From Streptomyces sp. NBC_00775 (GTDB lineage: Bacteria; Actinomycetota; Actinomycetes; Streptomycetales; Streptomycetaceae): a DNA stretch of 64,000 nt. Positions 27,359 through 35,123 of this stretch are shown here, piece by piece. Both the position numbers and the translations under genes were made by a program. The stretch covers positions 7,998,001 through 8,062,000 of the forward strand of contig NZ_CP108938.1 in the NCBI RefSeq assembly GCF_036347135.1. Direction: 5' to 3'. The notes beneath the pieces were generated by a model. That model made no database searches and was not told the origin of the DNA. It worked only from the letters and a program-made list of their open reading frames with translations. Positions within the stretch are counted from its first letter, which is position 1. Each line of letters begins with the position of its first letter.

Positions 27359-27946
27359 ATGGCAAGCAAGGAGAACCGCCGGATCACGGATGTGGGGACG
27401 CTGAAGGCGTTGGCCCATCCATTGCGGGCGAACCTGTACAGGGCCCTGTCCGTGGCGGGTGTCGCGACGGCCTCGCAGCTCGCGGACCAGGTCGACGAGG
27501 CGGTGTCGCTGGTCAGCTACCACCTGCGCAAACTCGCCGAGCACGGGCTGATCGAGGAGGCCGAACCGCAGAGCGGGGACGGCAGGGAGCGCTGGTGGCA
27601 GCCCGCGTCCGACGGTGTGAGCATCCACGACGCGGACTTCCGGGACGCCCCCGAGAAGGCGGCCGCGCACACGGCGGCCGCACGGCTCTTCCACGAGCAG
27701 CGGGCCGACCTCTACCGCCGCTATCTCGACGCGCGCGCCGCCTGGGGCCCTGAATGGAACACCGCCTCGCAGGACTCCGAGTCCTGGATGCGGCTGACCC
27801 CGGCCGAGCTGACCGAATTCGGCAAGGAGCTGAACGCCCTCGCCAAGAAGTACGACGAGAAGAGCCGGGCCGCCGAAGCGGCCGGCGACACCGAAGGGCG
27901 CGAGCACGTCGCGCTGCACGTGTACGGCTTCCCGTTCCGACCCTGA
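27359..27946 (+). CDS. ArsR-type winged-helix transcriptional regulator
   Basis: 195 residues. The N-terminal wHTH (residues ~10-75) reads DVGTLKALAHPLRANLYRAL, then ASQLADQVDEAVSLVSYHLRKLAEHGLIEE, the ArsR/HTH_20 pattern. There is no metal-binding Cys motif, so it is not an arsenic or zinc sensor of the classic kind. The C-terminal part is helical (LFHEQRADLYRRYLDARAAWG, ELTEFGKELNALAKKYDEKS). It is followed after 13 bases by an MFS exporter, which it likely regulates, and preceded by paired TTGCGCAA boxes. The inducer is unknown. Confidence 0.9.
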   Translation: MASKENRRITDVGTLKALAHPLRANLYRALSVAGVATASQLADQVDEAVSLVSYHLRKLAEHGLIEEAEPQSGDGRERWWQPASDGVSIHDADFRDAPEKAAAHTAAARLFHEQRADLYRRYLDARAAWGPEWNTASQDSESWMRLTPAELTEFGKELNALAKKYDEKSRAAEAAGDTEGREHVALHVYGFPFRP

Positions 27947-27959
27947 GAGGACGCGTTCC

Positions 27960-29225
27960 GTGACCACGACCGGCATATCCCCGGCCTCCGTCTCCGTCTC
28001 CGCCACCTCCGGCAAGCCCGCTCACCGCGACGGCAACGTACTGCGCTGGCTCGGCGCCTACACCTCGTCGATGATGGGCGACAACGTCTGCTACATCGCG
28101 TTGTCCTGGGCGGCCGTGCAGGCCGGAACACCCGCGCAGGCCGGGCTCGTGATGGCCGTGAGCGCCATACCGCGCGCCCTGCTGATGCTGGGCGGCGGAG
28201 TGGTCGCCGACCGGTTCGGGCCGCGGAAGGTCGTCATCGGCAGTGACGCCGTGCGCTGCGTCGCCGTCCTCACGCTGGCCGCGGTGCTGTTCGCGACCAG
28301 CCCGAGTCTGTGGCTGCTGGCCGTGCTCGCCACCGTCTTCGGCATCGTCGACGCGCTCTTCATGCCCGCCGTGGGCGCCCTCCCGGCCCGCGTCACGAGC
28401 CGCGACCAGCTCGCCCGGGTCCAGGGCATGCGGGGCCTCGCCATCCGCTTCGCCAACGTGGTCGGCGCACCGCTCGGCGGCCTCGGCGTGGCGCTCGGGG
28501 GTTCGGCGGCGGCGTTCGGGCTCGCGGGGATGCTGATCGCCGTGTCGGTGCCGCTGCTGATCTCCGTACGCATGCGGGAGCTGCCCGCGGACGACGCGCC
28601 GGACCAGGCCGGCGGCACCGCCTGGCGGGACCTCCGTGACGGTCTGCGCTACCTCCGCGGCCACCGCGTGCTCGCCCCGCTCATCGTCGCCATCGCCCTC
28701 GGCGACCTCGGCTTCGTCGGGCCGCTGAACGTGGGGCTGACCCTGCTGGCCGACCGGCGCGGCTGGGGCGCCTCCGGGATGGGCTGGGTGGTCGCCGCGT
28801 TCGGGACCGGCGCGGGAGCCGCCGCCCTGCTGCTGACTCTGCGAGGACGCCTGCCGCGCGCGGGGAGCCTGGCCGCGGTGACCATCCTGGGCGGCTCGGT
28901 CGCGATCGGCGCCCTCGCCTTCGTGCCGAGCGTCGCCGGGGCCGTCGGTGTCGCCCTCGTCCTCGGGCTGCTCGCGGGGCTCAGCGGCGCCCTGTGCGGC
29001 GCGCTGCTGCAGACCCAGGCGGACCCCGCCTACCTGGGCCGGGTCAGCGCCGTAGCCGGACTGGTCAGCCTGGGCCTCGCCCCGCTCAGCATGCCGCTGA
29101 CCGCCGCCGCGATCGGCTGGTGGGGCACCGGCCCCGTGTTCGTCACCAGCGCCGCGGTCTGCGGCCTCGGCGGGGTCCTCGCCCTGTGCGTCCGCGATCT
29201 GCGCCGCGCCGAGCTGCCCCGCTGA
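27960..29225 (+). CDS. MFS transporter
   Basis: 421 residues from GTG 27960. Twelve-helix major facilitator. RFGPRKVVIGSDAVRC around residue 80 is the motif-A loop between TM2 and TM3 (D/R-rich), and GMRGLAIRFANVVGAPLGG marks TM5. It resembles the enterobactin-exporter/DHA3-like group of drug exporters. Second gene of a two-gene unit with the ArsR-type regulator; export of the regulator's inducer is a reasonable inference. Its end converges on the TIGR03085 gene, 10 bases away. Confidence 0.88.
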   Translation: MTTTGISPASVSVSATSGKPAHRDGNVLRWLGAYTSSMMGDNVCYIALSWAAVQAGTPAQAGLVMAVSAIPRALLMLGGGVVADRFGPRKVVIGSDAVRCVAVLTLAAVLFATSPSLWLLAVLATVFGIVDALFMPAVGALPARVTSRDQLARVQGMRGLAIRFANVVGAPLGGLGVALGGSAAAFGLAGMLIAVSVPLLISVRMRELPADDAPDQAGGTAWRDLRDGLRYLRGHRVLAPLIVAIALGDLGFVGPLNVGLTLLADRRGWGASGMGWVVAAFGTGAGAAALLLTLRGRLPRAGSLAAVTILGGSVAIGALAFVPSVAGAVGVALVLGLLAGLSGALCGALLQTQADPAYLGRVSAVAGLVSLGLAPLSMPLTAAAIGWWGTGPVFVTSAAVCGLGGVLALCVRDLRRAELPR

Positions 29226-29238
29226 GCGGGCCGCTCAG
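29222..29238. terminator. short palindrome between convergent genes
   Basis: CTGAGCGG-G-CCGCTCAG overlaps the MFS stop codon and the end of the opposing gene; with only ten bases between the genes it is the only terminator candidate. The loop is very tight. Confidence 0.4.
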
Positions 29239-29870
29239 AGGCCCAGCTGCTTCGTCTCGTTCAGCTTGGCGATCGCGTCCTCGTCGCCCTCCTGCTCCAC
29301 GTCGGCCACCTTCTGCCGCCCGTACGCGAACAGCAGCAGCTCCGAGGGCTCGCCGGTCACCGTCACGACCGGCGTGCCCTTGTGCGCGACCGTCGTCTGC
29401 CCGTTCGGGCGGCGCAGCACGAGGCCGGTCGGGGCGCCGCGGCCGGTCAGCCGGGCCGTGCGGTCCAGGAGCGACCACAGGGCGTCCTGGAAGACCGGGT
29501 CCAGCTCGCGCGGCGTCCAGTCGGTCTGGGCACGCCGTACGTCCTCGGTGTGGACGTAGAACTCGGTCGTGTTCGACGCCTCGTCGATCTGCTTCAGGGA
29601 AAAGGGCGAGAAGCGCGGCGGACCCGTACGGATCAGCTGGATCAGCTCCTCGTACGGCTTGTCGGCGAACTCCGCCATCACCCGCTCCAGGCGGGGCGCG
29701 AGCTGCTTGATCAGCAGCCCGCCGGCGGCGTCGGCGCGGCGCTCACGGACCACCACGTGCGCGGCGAGGTCCCGGGTGTTCCAGCCCTCGCACAGGGTCG
29801 GGGCGTCCGGGCCCACGGCTTCCAACAGATCGGCGAGGAGAAGTCGTTCACGCTTGGCATGGGTCGACAT
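29235..29870 (-). CDS. TIGR03085-family metal-binding protein
   Basis: 211 residues from ATG 29870 (MSTHAKRERLLLADLL); an ATG two codons upstream is possible, but the AGG upstream is better spaced for this one. DinB/mycothiol-maleylpyruvate-isomerase-like four-helix fold: TLCEGWNTRDLAAHVVVRERR carries the first His ligand, and TTEFYVHTEDVRRAQ a further His. Actinobacterial members are of unknown function but are suspected mycothiol-dependent enzymes. It stands alone between the MFS gene and hisI. Confidence 0.85.
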   Translation of the reverse strand: MSTHAKRERLLLADLLEAVGPDAPTLCEGWNTRDLAAHVVVRERRADAAGGLLIKQLAPRLERVMAEFADKPYEELIQLIRTGPPRFSPFSLKQIDEASNTTEFYVHTEDVRRAQTDWTPRELDPVFQDALWSLLDRTARLTGRGAPTGLVLRRPNGQTTVAHKGTPVVTVTGEPSELLLFAYGRQKVADVEQEGDEDAIAKLNETKQLGL

Positions 29871-29977
29871 GACCATCAGCCTACGACCGCCCCACCGCCG
29901 CGCACAGTGGAGACCGGCGGGGTCCGGCCTGTGGACAACGGCGGGGCACGTCGGTGCGGCGCGGCACAATGGCACCC

Positions 29978-30400
29978 ATGACCAGCACGCCTCCGCCCAG
30001 CAGGCCCAGCAGCCTGGACCCCGAGATCTCCGCGCGCCTCAAGCGCGGCGTCGACGGGCTCGTCCCCGCCATCGCCCAGCAGTACGACACCGGTGAGGTG
30101 CTCATGCTCGGCTGGATGGACGACGAGGCGCTGCATCGCACGCTCACCACGGGCCGCTGCACGTACTGGTCGCGCAGCCGCCAGGAGTACTGGGTCAAGG
30201 GCGACACGTCCGGCCACTTCCAGCACGTGAAGTCCGTGGCCCTGGACTGCGACGCCGACACCGTCCTGGTGAAGGTCGACCAGGTGGGCGCCGCCTGCCA
30301 CACCGGCGCCCGCACCTGCTTCGACGCCGATGTGCTGCTCAAGGACGATGACGTGCTGCCCAAGGACGCCGATTCCGGCGTACCGTCACTGGATCAGTAA
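29978..30400 (+). CDS. hisI: phosphoribosyl-AMP cyclohydrolase
   Basis: 140 residues from ATG 29978; ATG 29969 in frame would add three residues. Zinc/magnesium enzyme that opens the purine ring of PR-AMP, the third histidine step. Motifs: [47 protein letters not shown] and the zinc-binding [12 protein letters not shown]. The PR-ATP pyrophosphohydrolase (HisE) domain is absent, as normal in actinobacteria. Separated from the main his operon by 2.7 kb, and 11 bases before trpE, so transcribed with tryptophan genes. Confidence 0.95.
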   Translation: MTSTPPPSRPSSLDPEISARLKRGVDGLVPAIAQQYDTGEVLMLGWMDDEALHRTLTTGRCTYWSRSRQEYWVKGDTSGHFQHVKSVALDCDADTVLVKVDQVGAACHTGARTCFDADVLLKDDDVLPKDADSGVPSLDQ

Positions 30401-30411
30401 GGTCAGCCGCC

Positions 30412-31890
30412 ATGGACCTCGAGACGTTCCGCAAGCTGGCCACCGATCGCCGCGTGATCCCCGTCAGCCGCAAGCTCCTCGCGGACGGCGACACGCCGGT
30501 CGCGCTCTACCGCAAGCTGGCCGCCGAGCGCCCCGGCACCTTCCTCCTGGAATCCGCCGAGAACGGCCGCTCCTGGTCCCGCTACTCCTTCGTGGGCGTC
30601 CACAGCCACGCCACGCTCACCGAACGGGACGGGCAGGCCCACTGGCTCGGCACCCCGCCCGTCGGCGTCCCCGTCGAAGGCGACCCGCTCGCCGCCCTGC
30701 GCGCCACCATCGAGGCGCTGCACACGCCGCAGGGCGAGGGACTGCCCCCGTTCACCGGCGGCATGGTCGGCTATCTCGGCTACGACATCGTGCGCCGCCT
30801 GGAGAAGATCGGCCCCGGCGAACGCGACGACCTGAAGCTGCCCGAGCTGACCATGCTGCTCACCAGCGACCTCGCGGTCATGGACCACTGGGACGGCTCG
30901 GTCCAGCTGATCGCCAACGCGATCAATCACAACGACCTCGACACGGGCGTCGACGAGGCCTACGCGGACGCCGTCGCCCGCCTCGACGCCATGGAGGCCG
31001 ACCTCTCGCGCGCGGTCTCGCAGCCCCCGGCCGCGCTGCCGCCCTCCGAGCTCCCCGAGTACACCGCGCTCTGGGGCGGCCCCGACTTCCAGGACGCCGT
31101 CGAGGACGTCAAGGAGCGCATCCGGGCGGGCGAGGCCTTCCAGGTCGTCCCCTCCCAGCGCTTCGAAACACCGTGCACGGCAAGCGCGTTGGACGTGTAC
31201 CGGGTGCTGAGGGCGACCAATCCTTCCCCGTACATGTACCTCTTCCGCTTCGACGGCTTCGACGTCGTCGGCTCCTCCCCGGAGGCCCTGGTCAAGGTCG
31301 AGGACGGGCAGGCGATGGTGCACCCCATCGCGGGCACCCGGCCGCGCGGCGCCACCGTCCAGGAGGACCAGGCCCTTGCCGACGAGCTGATCGCCGACCC
31401 CAAGGAGCGCGCCGAGCACCTCATGCTCGTCGACCTGGGACGCAACGACCTGGGACGGGTCTGCGAGCCGGGCTCCGTCGAGGTCGTCGACTTCATGTCC
31501 ATCGAGCGGTACTCGCACGTGATGCACATCGTGTCCACGGTCACCGGGCGCGTCGCGGCGGGCCGTACGGCCTTCGACGTACTGACGGCCTGCTTCCCGG
31601 CCGGCACCCTCTCCGGCGCCCCCAAGCCGCGCGCGATGCAGATCATCGACGAACTGGAGCCGTCCCGCAGGGGGCTGTACGGCGGCTGCGTCGGCTACCT
31701 CGACTTCGCGGGCGACTCCGACACCGCCATCGCCATCCGTACGGCCCTGCTGCGCGACGGCACCGCGTACGTCCAGGCGGGCGCCGGAATCGTCGCCGAC
31801 TCGGACCCCGTCGCCGAGGACAACGAGTGCCGCAACAAGGCGGCGGCGGTCCTGCGCGCGGTCCACACGGCCAACCGGCTCGGGCAGTAG
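30412..31890 (+). CDS. trpE: anthranilate synthase component I
   Basis: 492 residues. Converts chorismate and ammonia (from TrpG, encoded elsewhere) to anthranilate. N-terminal domain: [21 protein letters not shown] and [19 protein letters not shown] (tryptophan-feedback region). Catalytic chorismate-binding part: [37 protein letters not shown] motif, [20 protein letters not shown]. Length is normal. Only 11 bases separate it from hisI. A strong hairpin follows at 31948-31979. Confidence 0.95.
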   Translation: MDLETFRKLATDRRVIPVSRKLLADGDTPVALYRKLAAERPGTFLLESAENGRSWSRYSFVGVHSHATLTERDGQAHWLGTPPVGVPVEGDPLAALRATIEALHTPQGEGLPPFTGGMVGYLGYDIVRRLEKIGPGERDDLKLPELTMLLTSDLAVMDHWDGSVQLIANAINHNDLDTGVDEAYADAVARLDAMEADLSRAVSQPPAALPPSELPEYTALWGGPDFQDAVEDVKERIRAGEAFQVVPSQRFETPCTASALDVYRVLRATNPSPYMYLFRFDGFDVVGSSPEALVKVEDGQAMVHPIAGTRPRGATVQEDQALADELIADPKERAEHLMLVDLGRNDLGRVCEPGSVEVVDFMSIERYSHVMHIVSTVTGRVAAGRTAFDVLTACFPAGTLSGAPKPRAMQIIDELEPSRRGLYGGCVGYLDFAGDSDTAIAIRTALLRDGTAYVQAGAGIVADSDPVAEDNECRNKAAAVLRAVHTANRLGQ

Positions 31891-31947
31891 AACCCGGGAG
31901 AAGCAGGGTCCGGCGGTACGAGTCCGGGCAATAGGACGAGAGTCACG

Positions 31948-31979
31948 TGAACCCCGGGTGACGGTTCGCCCGGGGTTCA
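31948..31979 (+). terminator. hairpin after trpE
   Basis: Perfect 11-bp stem TGAACCCCGGG / CCCGGGGTTCA with a 10-base loop. It ends 7 bases before the GTG of the next gene on the same strand, so it could also mask that gene's translation start region or act as an intra-operon attenuator. Confidence 0.7.
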
Positions 31980-31986
31980 GGCGATA

Positions 31987-32640
31987 GTGGAGTACGTGAC
32001 AGCTGTACCGCACCCCCGATCCGAAGCCGCCGGACCCGCCCGGTCCGCCCGCCGCAGCCTTGGTGTCGCCCTGCTCAGCGGCGCCCTCGGCGCGGCCGTG
32101 GCGCTGCTCTCCACCCGGCAGAGCTGGTCGGAAGGCACCGCGACGGTGGCCGGCGGCGACTTTCCGCTGACCGCCAAGGGCAGCGACGTCACGGGCGTGC
32201 CCGCGGCGCTCGCCATAGTGGGCCTCGCCGCGCTCGTCGCCGTCTTCGCCGTACGCCGCTCCGGGCGCTTCCTGGTCTCCGGGCTGCTCGCGCTCTCCGG
32301 CGCGGGCACGGTCGTCGCGGCCGTGCTCGGCGCCGGTGACAGCTCCGCGCTCGACGAGAAGGCCGCGGCCGCCTCCGGCAACACCGCCGCCACCGCGGAC
32401 GCGCTCAGCCACACCGCCTGGCCGTACGTCGCGGCCGCGGGCGGCGCGCTGATCCTCCTCGCGGGACTGCTCGCGCTGCGCTACGGACGGCTGTGGCCCG
32501 CGATGTCGGGCCGCTACGAGCGCGATGGCACACCCCGGCCGCGCAAGGCCAAGCCCGTCGACCCGGACCGCCCCGAGGACCTCTGGAAGGCCCTCGACCG
32601 CGGCGAGGACCCGACCGGGCCTGATCCGGCCGGCACCTAG
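31987..32640 (+). CDS. Trp biosynthesis-associated membrane protein
   Basis: 217 residues from GTG 31987; GTG 31996 is an equally good start. Belongs to the actinobacterial family found next to trp genes (TIGR02234/Trp_oprn_chp). Four transmembrane helices: SLGVALLSGALGAAVALL, GVPAALAIVGLAALVAVFAV, LVSGLLALSGAGTVVAAVLG and YVAAAGGALILLAGLLALRYG. The large loop after helix 1 begins TRQSWSEGTATVAGGDFPL. A cytoplasmic, Pro/Asp-rich tail ends the protein. Its role in tryptophan metabolism is inferred only from gene neighbourhood. Confidence 0.85.
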   Translation: MEYVTAVPHPRSEAAGPARSARRSLGVALLSGALGAAVALLSTRQSWSEGTATVAGGDFPLTAKGSDVTGVPAALAIVGLAALVAVFAVRRSGRFLVSGLLALSGAGTVVAAVLGAGDSSALDEKAAAASGNTAATADALSHTAWPYVAAAGGALILLAGLLALRYGRLWPAMSGRYERDGTPRPRKAKPVDPDRPEDLWKALDRGEDPTGPDPAGT

Positions 32641-32673
32641 ATCCGCCGGGGCCCGGATCCGGCAGCGGCTCAA

Positions 32674-32725
32674 GGGACTTAGGTCCCGCCGCCCGATGGG
32701 TCCTCAGCCCCGGGACTTTCGTCGT
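32674..32725 (+). promoter_or_regulatory. two DevR/DosR-like boxes
   Basis: GGGACTTAGGTCCC at 32674-32687 and GGGACTTTCGTCGT at 32712-32725 (38 bases apart) resemble the dormancy-regulator consensus GGGACTTTNGTCCC, with 1 and 2 mismatches. They lie 119-170 bases upstream of the HGxxPAAW gene. Inferred from consensus memory only. Confidence 0.45.
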
Positions 32726-32842
32726 GACTTGGCGGAATCGACGCGCGAGGGGCCACCCCCCGCTCACGACGGACGTCGTTGTACGGGACAATGGACGAAG
32801 AGCGTCCGACTTACATACGCACACAGCAACGAGGAGCAAGTC

Positions 32843-33091
32843 ATGGCGGGCAGCAGCCACGGTCACACCCCGGCCGCCTGGACCGGTGTCATCATCGCCT
32901 TCATCGGTTTCTGCGTCTCCGGTGCCTTCACGGTGATGGCCAGCCCGCTGGGCTTCTGGGCCGGCATGGTCATCATCGCCCTCGGCGGTGTCGTCGGCCT
33001 GGCGATGCGCGCGGCGGGCCTGGGCCAGCCGAAGGCCGTGCACGCGCAGCCCGCGCGCGCGGTGCGCGAGGCCGTGGGCGTCGACGCCTGA
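32843..33091 (+). CDS. HGxxPAAW-motif membrane protein
   Basis: 82 residues, ATG 32843 with GAGGAG upstream. Small actinobacterial membrane protein of the HGxxPAAW family: the motif appears as HGHTPAAW at residues 6-13. Two helices follow (TGVIIAFIGFCVSGAFTVMA and FWAGMVIIALGGVVGLAMRAAGL), then a basic C-terminal tail. Function unknown; usually encoded with the trp genes in Streptomyces. A strong terminator follows directly. Confidence 0.85.
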   Translation: MAGSSHGHTPAAWTGVIIAFIGFCVSGAFTVMASPLGFWAGMVIIALGGVVGLAMRAAGLGQPKAVHAQPARAVREAVGVDA

Positions 33092-33106
33092 CCCGGTAGC
33101 GCTTCA

Positions 33107-33146
33107 CGAGAGGCGGCCCCGGCACTCCTGCCGGGGCCGCCTCTCG
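33107..33146 (+). terminator. strong terminator after HGxxPAAW gene
   Basis: Perfect 18-bp GC-rich stem (33107-33124 with 33129-33146) and a 4-base CTCC loop, starting 16 bases after the stop. The most stable hairpin noticed in the window. Confidence 0.9.
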
Positions 33147-33183
33147 CGTACGCGGCGAGCGCCTGCCGCGCGGGAAGGGCAGA

Positions 33184-33687
33184 ATGCGTCGGGTGAACGC
33201 CGAAACCCAGAGGGTGACGCGGGCCGAGAGCCCGGGGACCACGGTCGGTGCTGGTGCTGGTGCTGGTGCCGACGCCGGTGCCGGTGCCGGTGATGTGCTG
33301 CGGCGCCTCGCCGTCCCCGGTGGGATCCTCGCGGCCGTCGTCGGCGCCTTCGCGTACGTCGGGGCCGTGGACCCCCATCAGCCCGGTCACTACCCCGTCT
33401 GCCCGCTGCTGCGCTTCACGGGCGTGTACTGCCCCGGCTGCGGCGGCCTGCGCGGCGCGTACGCCCTCGTGCACGGGGACTTCACGGCGGCGCTCACCGA
33501 CAACGCGCTCGCCGTCGCGGGATATCTCGTCTTCGCCGTGGTGTGGACCGTCTGGGTGATCCGGTCGGTGCGCGGACGGCCGATGCGGATCGATCTCGGG
33601 CCGGTCCACCTGTGGAGCGTGGGCGCATTGGTGCTGGTCTTCACCGTTGTCCGGAACCTGCCGTCCGGCGGCTGGTTGCATCCTTGA
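33184..33687 (+). CDS. DUF2752 domain membrane protein
   Basis: 167 residues from ATG 33184; GTG 33193 is possible. DUF2752 is recognised by the CPxCGxxR-type motif (YCPGCGGLRGAYALVHGD) after PVCPLLRFTG. Three hydrophobic segments: GGILAAVVGAFAYVGAV, AVAGYLVFAVVWTVWVI and LWSVGALVLVFTVVRNL. The N-terminal ~37 residues include a low-complexity (Gly-Ala)n run encoded by hexanucleotide repeats at 33247-33293. Function unknown. Precedes trpC by 166 bases. Confidence 0.82.
   Translation: MRRVNAETQRVTRAESPGTTVGAGAGAGADAGAGAGDVLRRLAVPGGILAAVVGAFAYVGAVDPHQPGHYPVCPLLRFTGVYCPGCGGLRGAYALVHGDFTAALTDNALAVAGYLVFAVVWTVWVIRSVRGRPMRIDLGPVHLWSVGALVLVFTVVRNLPSGGWLHP
33247..33293 (+). repeat. GGTGCT/GGTGCC hexanucleotide repeat in DUF2752 gene
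   Basis: Three GGTGCT units plus GGTGCC, a GAC interruption, then GCCGGT units, encoding a Gly-Ala run in the N-terminal cytoplasmic part. Length changes of 6 bases would stay in frame. Confidence 0.8.
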
Positions 33688-33791
33688 TCCATGGGCAAAT
33701 GTCCAGGTAGTGGGACCGGCGTCAACCGGATGTGAGGCCTACGCCTTCCTCCGGATACCATCGGAGTGACCCGTCTTTACTGTCCGAGACG

Positions 33792-33857
33792 ATGAACGCG
33801 GGTCAGCTGCTCAACCGCTTCAACCGTCCACCGCAGGGAAGGGGGCCGCTCGCGTGA
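33792..33857 (+). CDS. possible 21-codon upstream ORF coupled to trpC
   Basis: ATG at 33792 opens 21 codons ([21 protein letters not shown]) whose TGA overlaps the trpC GTG as GTGA. It contains no Trp codons, so it is not a classical tryptophan leader. No strong RBS precedes it. It may be chance, or a translational coupler for trpC. Confidence 0.25.
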   Translation: MNAGQLLNRFNRPPQGRGPLA

Positions 33858-34663
33858 GTGTGCTCGACGAGATCATCGACGGAGTCCGTGCCGACCTCGC
33901 GGAGCGGCAGGCGCGCGTCAGCCTCGACGAGCTCAAGGAGCGCGCGGCGAAGGCTCCGGCGGCCAAGGACGGCGTGGCCGCCCTGCGCGGCGAAGGCGTC
34001 AAGGTCATCTGCGAGGTCAAGCGCTCCAGCCCGTCCAAGGGCGCGCTCGCCGCGATCGCCGACCCGGCCGGGCTCGCCGCGGACTACGAGGCGGGCGGCG
34101 CGGCCGTCATCTCCGTCCTCACCGAGCAGCGCCGCTTCGGCGGTTCGCTCGCGGACCTGGAGGCCGTCCGCGCCCGCGTGGACATCCCGGTCCTCCGCAA
34201 GGACTTCATCGTCACGTCGTACCAGCTGTGGGAGGCCCGCGCGTACGGCGCCGACCTCGTGCTGCTCATCGTGGCCGCGCTCGACCAGGCCGCCCTGGAG
34301 TCCCTCATCGAGCGTGCCGAGTCCATCGGGCTCACGCCGATCGTCGAGGTGCACGACGAGGACGAGGTCGAGCGGGCCGTGGACGCGGGAGCCAAGATCA
34401 TCGGTGTCAACGCGCGCGATCTGAAGACCCTCAAGGTCGACCGCACCACTTTCGAGCGCGTCGCCCCCGAGATCCCCGACAGCATCGTCAAGATCGCCGA
34501 GTCCGGTGTCCGCGGGCCGCACGACCTCATCGCGTACGCCAACGCCGGCGCCGACGCGGTTCTGGTGGGCGAGTCGCTGGTCACCGGCCGCGACCCGAAG
34601 ACGGCGGTCGCCGACCTGGTGGCGGCGGGCGAGCACCCGGCGCTGCGGCACGGCCGGAGCTGA
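33854..34663 (+). CDS. trpC: indole-3-glycerol phosphate synthase
   Basis: 269 residues from GTG 33854, preceded by GGAAGGGGG. Converts CdRP to indole glycerol phosphate. (Beta/alpha)8 barrel: [16 protein letters not shown] carries the catalytic Glu/Lys, VLRKDFIV the second Lys, and [21 protein letters not shown] and [11 protein letters not shown] complete the active site and phosphate loop. Monofunctional, since PriA supplies the TrpF activity. Followed by the small trpM region, trpB and trpA. Confidence 0.96.
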   Translation: MSVLDEIIDGVRADLAERQARVSLDELKERAAKAPAAKDGVAALRGEGVKVICEVKRSSPSKGALAAIADPAGLAADYEAGGAAVISVLTEQRRFGGSLADLEAVRARVDIPVLRKDFIVTSYQLWEARAYGADLVLLIVAALDQAALESLIERAESIGLTPIVEVHDEDEVERAVDAGAKIIGVNARDLKTLKVDRTTFERVAPEIPDSIVKIAESGVRGPHDLIAYANAGADAVLVGESLVTGRDPKTAVADLVAAGEHPALRHGRS

Positions 34664-34835
34664 CCCCTCGGTGCCCACCTCGCCCCACGCCTTCGCCGCT
34701 CACCGTCCGGGCCTGAGCCCCGACGGCGATCCGGCGCGCGTGGGGCCGGCCGCACCGGGCCCGGGTCATGCGGACTCGCACCCCGAGTCGGCCGCGCGGC
34801 TGCCGGGCCACGGGGACTCGTACGGGCGCCCCTGC

Positions 34836-35066
34836 GTGCGCTCCGCCGCGCCGCTCCCGGCCGCTTCGACAGCCCGGAACCCCTACGCCCGCCTCGCCCG
34901 CGGTTGCCGGCCGCGCGGCTGCCGGGCGCCCGCACGACGTGTGCACGGGCGCCGGGTGCGGTACGTCATCGGTGACGAACCCGGGCAAGTGAACGGCATG
35001 CGATGGCGCCTCTTCAGGGGCGCGGGGAACTGCGCGAGCAACCACAGCCGGCCCGCTGCCGGCTGA
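34836..35066 (+). CDS. trpM: TrpM-like small protein between trpC and trpB
   Basis: 76 residues if started at GTG 34836; the frame is open further upstream, so the start is uncertain. Position between trpC and trpB, and a basic ~58-residue body ending GRRVRYVIGDEPGQVNGMRWR, fit the small TrpM/TrpX protein reported from the S. coelicolor trpC-X-B-A cluster, described as ~63 residues and modulating tryptophan synthesis. Oddity: the last ~18 codons (LFRGAGNCASNHSRPAAG) are encoded by a copy of the genus-wide intergenic repeat, which also supplies the stop. Identification is from position and recollection. Confidence 0.55.
   Translation: MRSAAPLPAASTARNPYARLARGCRPRGCRAPARRVHGRRVRYVIGDEPGQVNGMRWRLFRGAGNCASNHSRPAAG
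35011..35066. repeat. Streptomyces intergenic repeat, short copy
   Basis: From 35016 it reads AGGGGCGCGGGGAACTGCGC then GAGCAACC, identical to the centre of the 39302-39571 element, followed by a palindrome CAGCCGG..CCGGCTG. It lies within the end of the trpM frame. Confidence 0.75.
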
Positions 35067-35123
35067 CGACCCCGCCCCCACGGCGATCAGTGCGTTTCCA
35101 CAAACTCACCGTGAGGTTTCCGC

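Noticed and set aside
33690..33853. Trp leader peptide or T-box before trpC
   Set aside because: No run of Trp codons in any small ORF and no T-box sequence (TGGN-type antiterminator) could be recognised.
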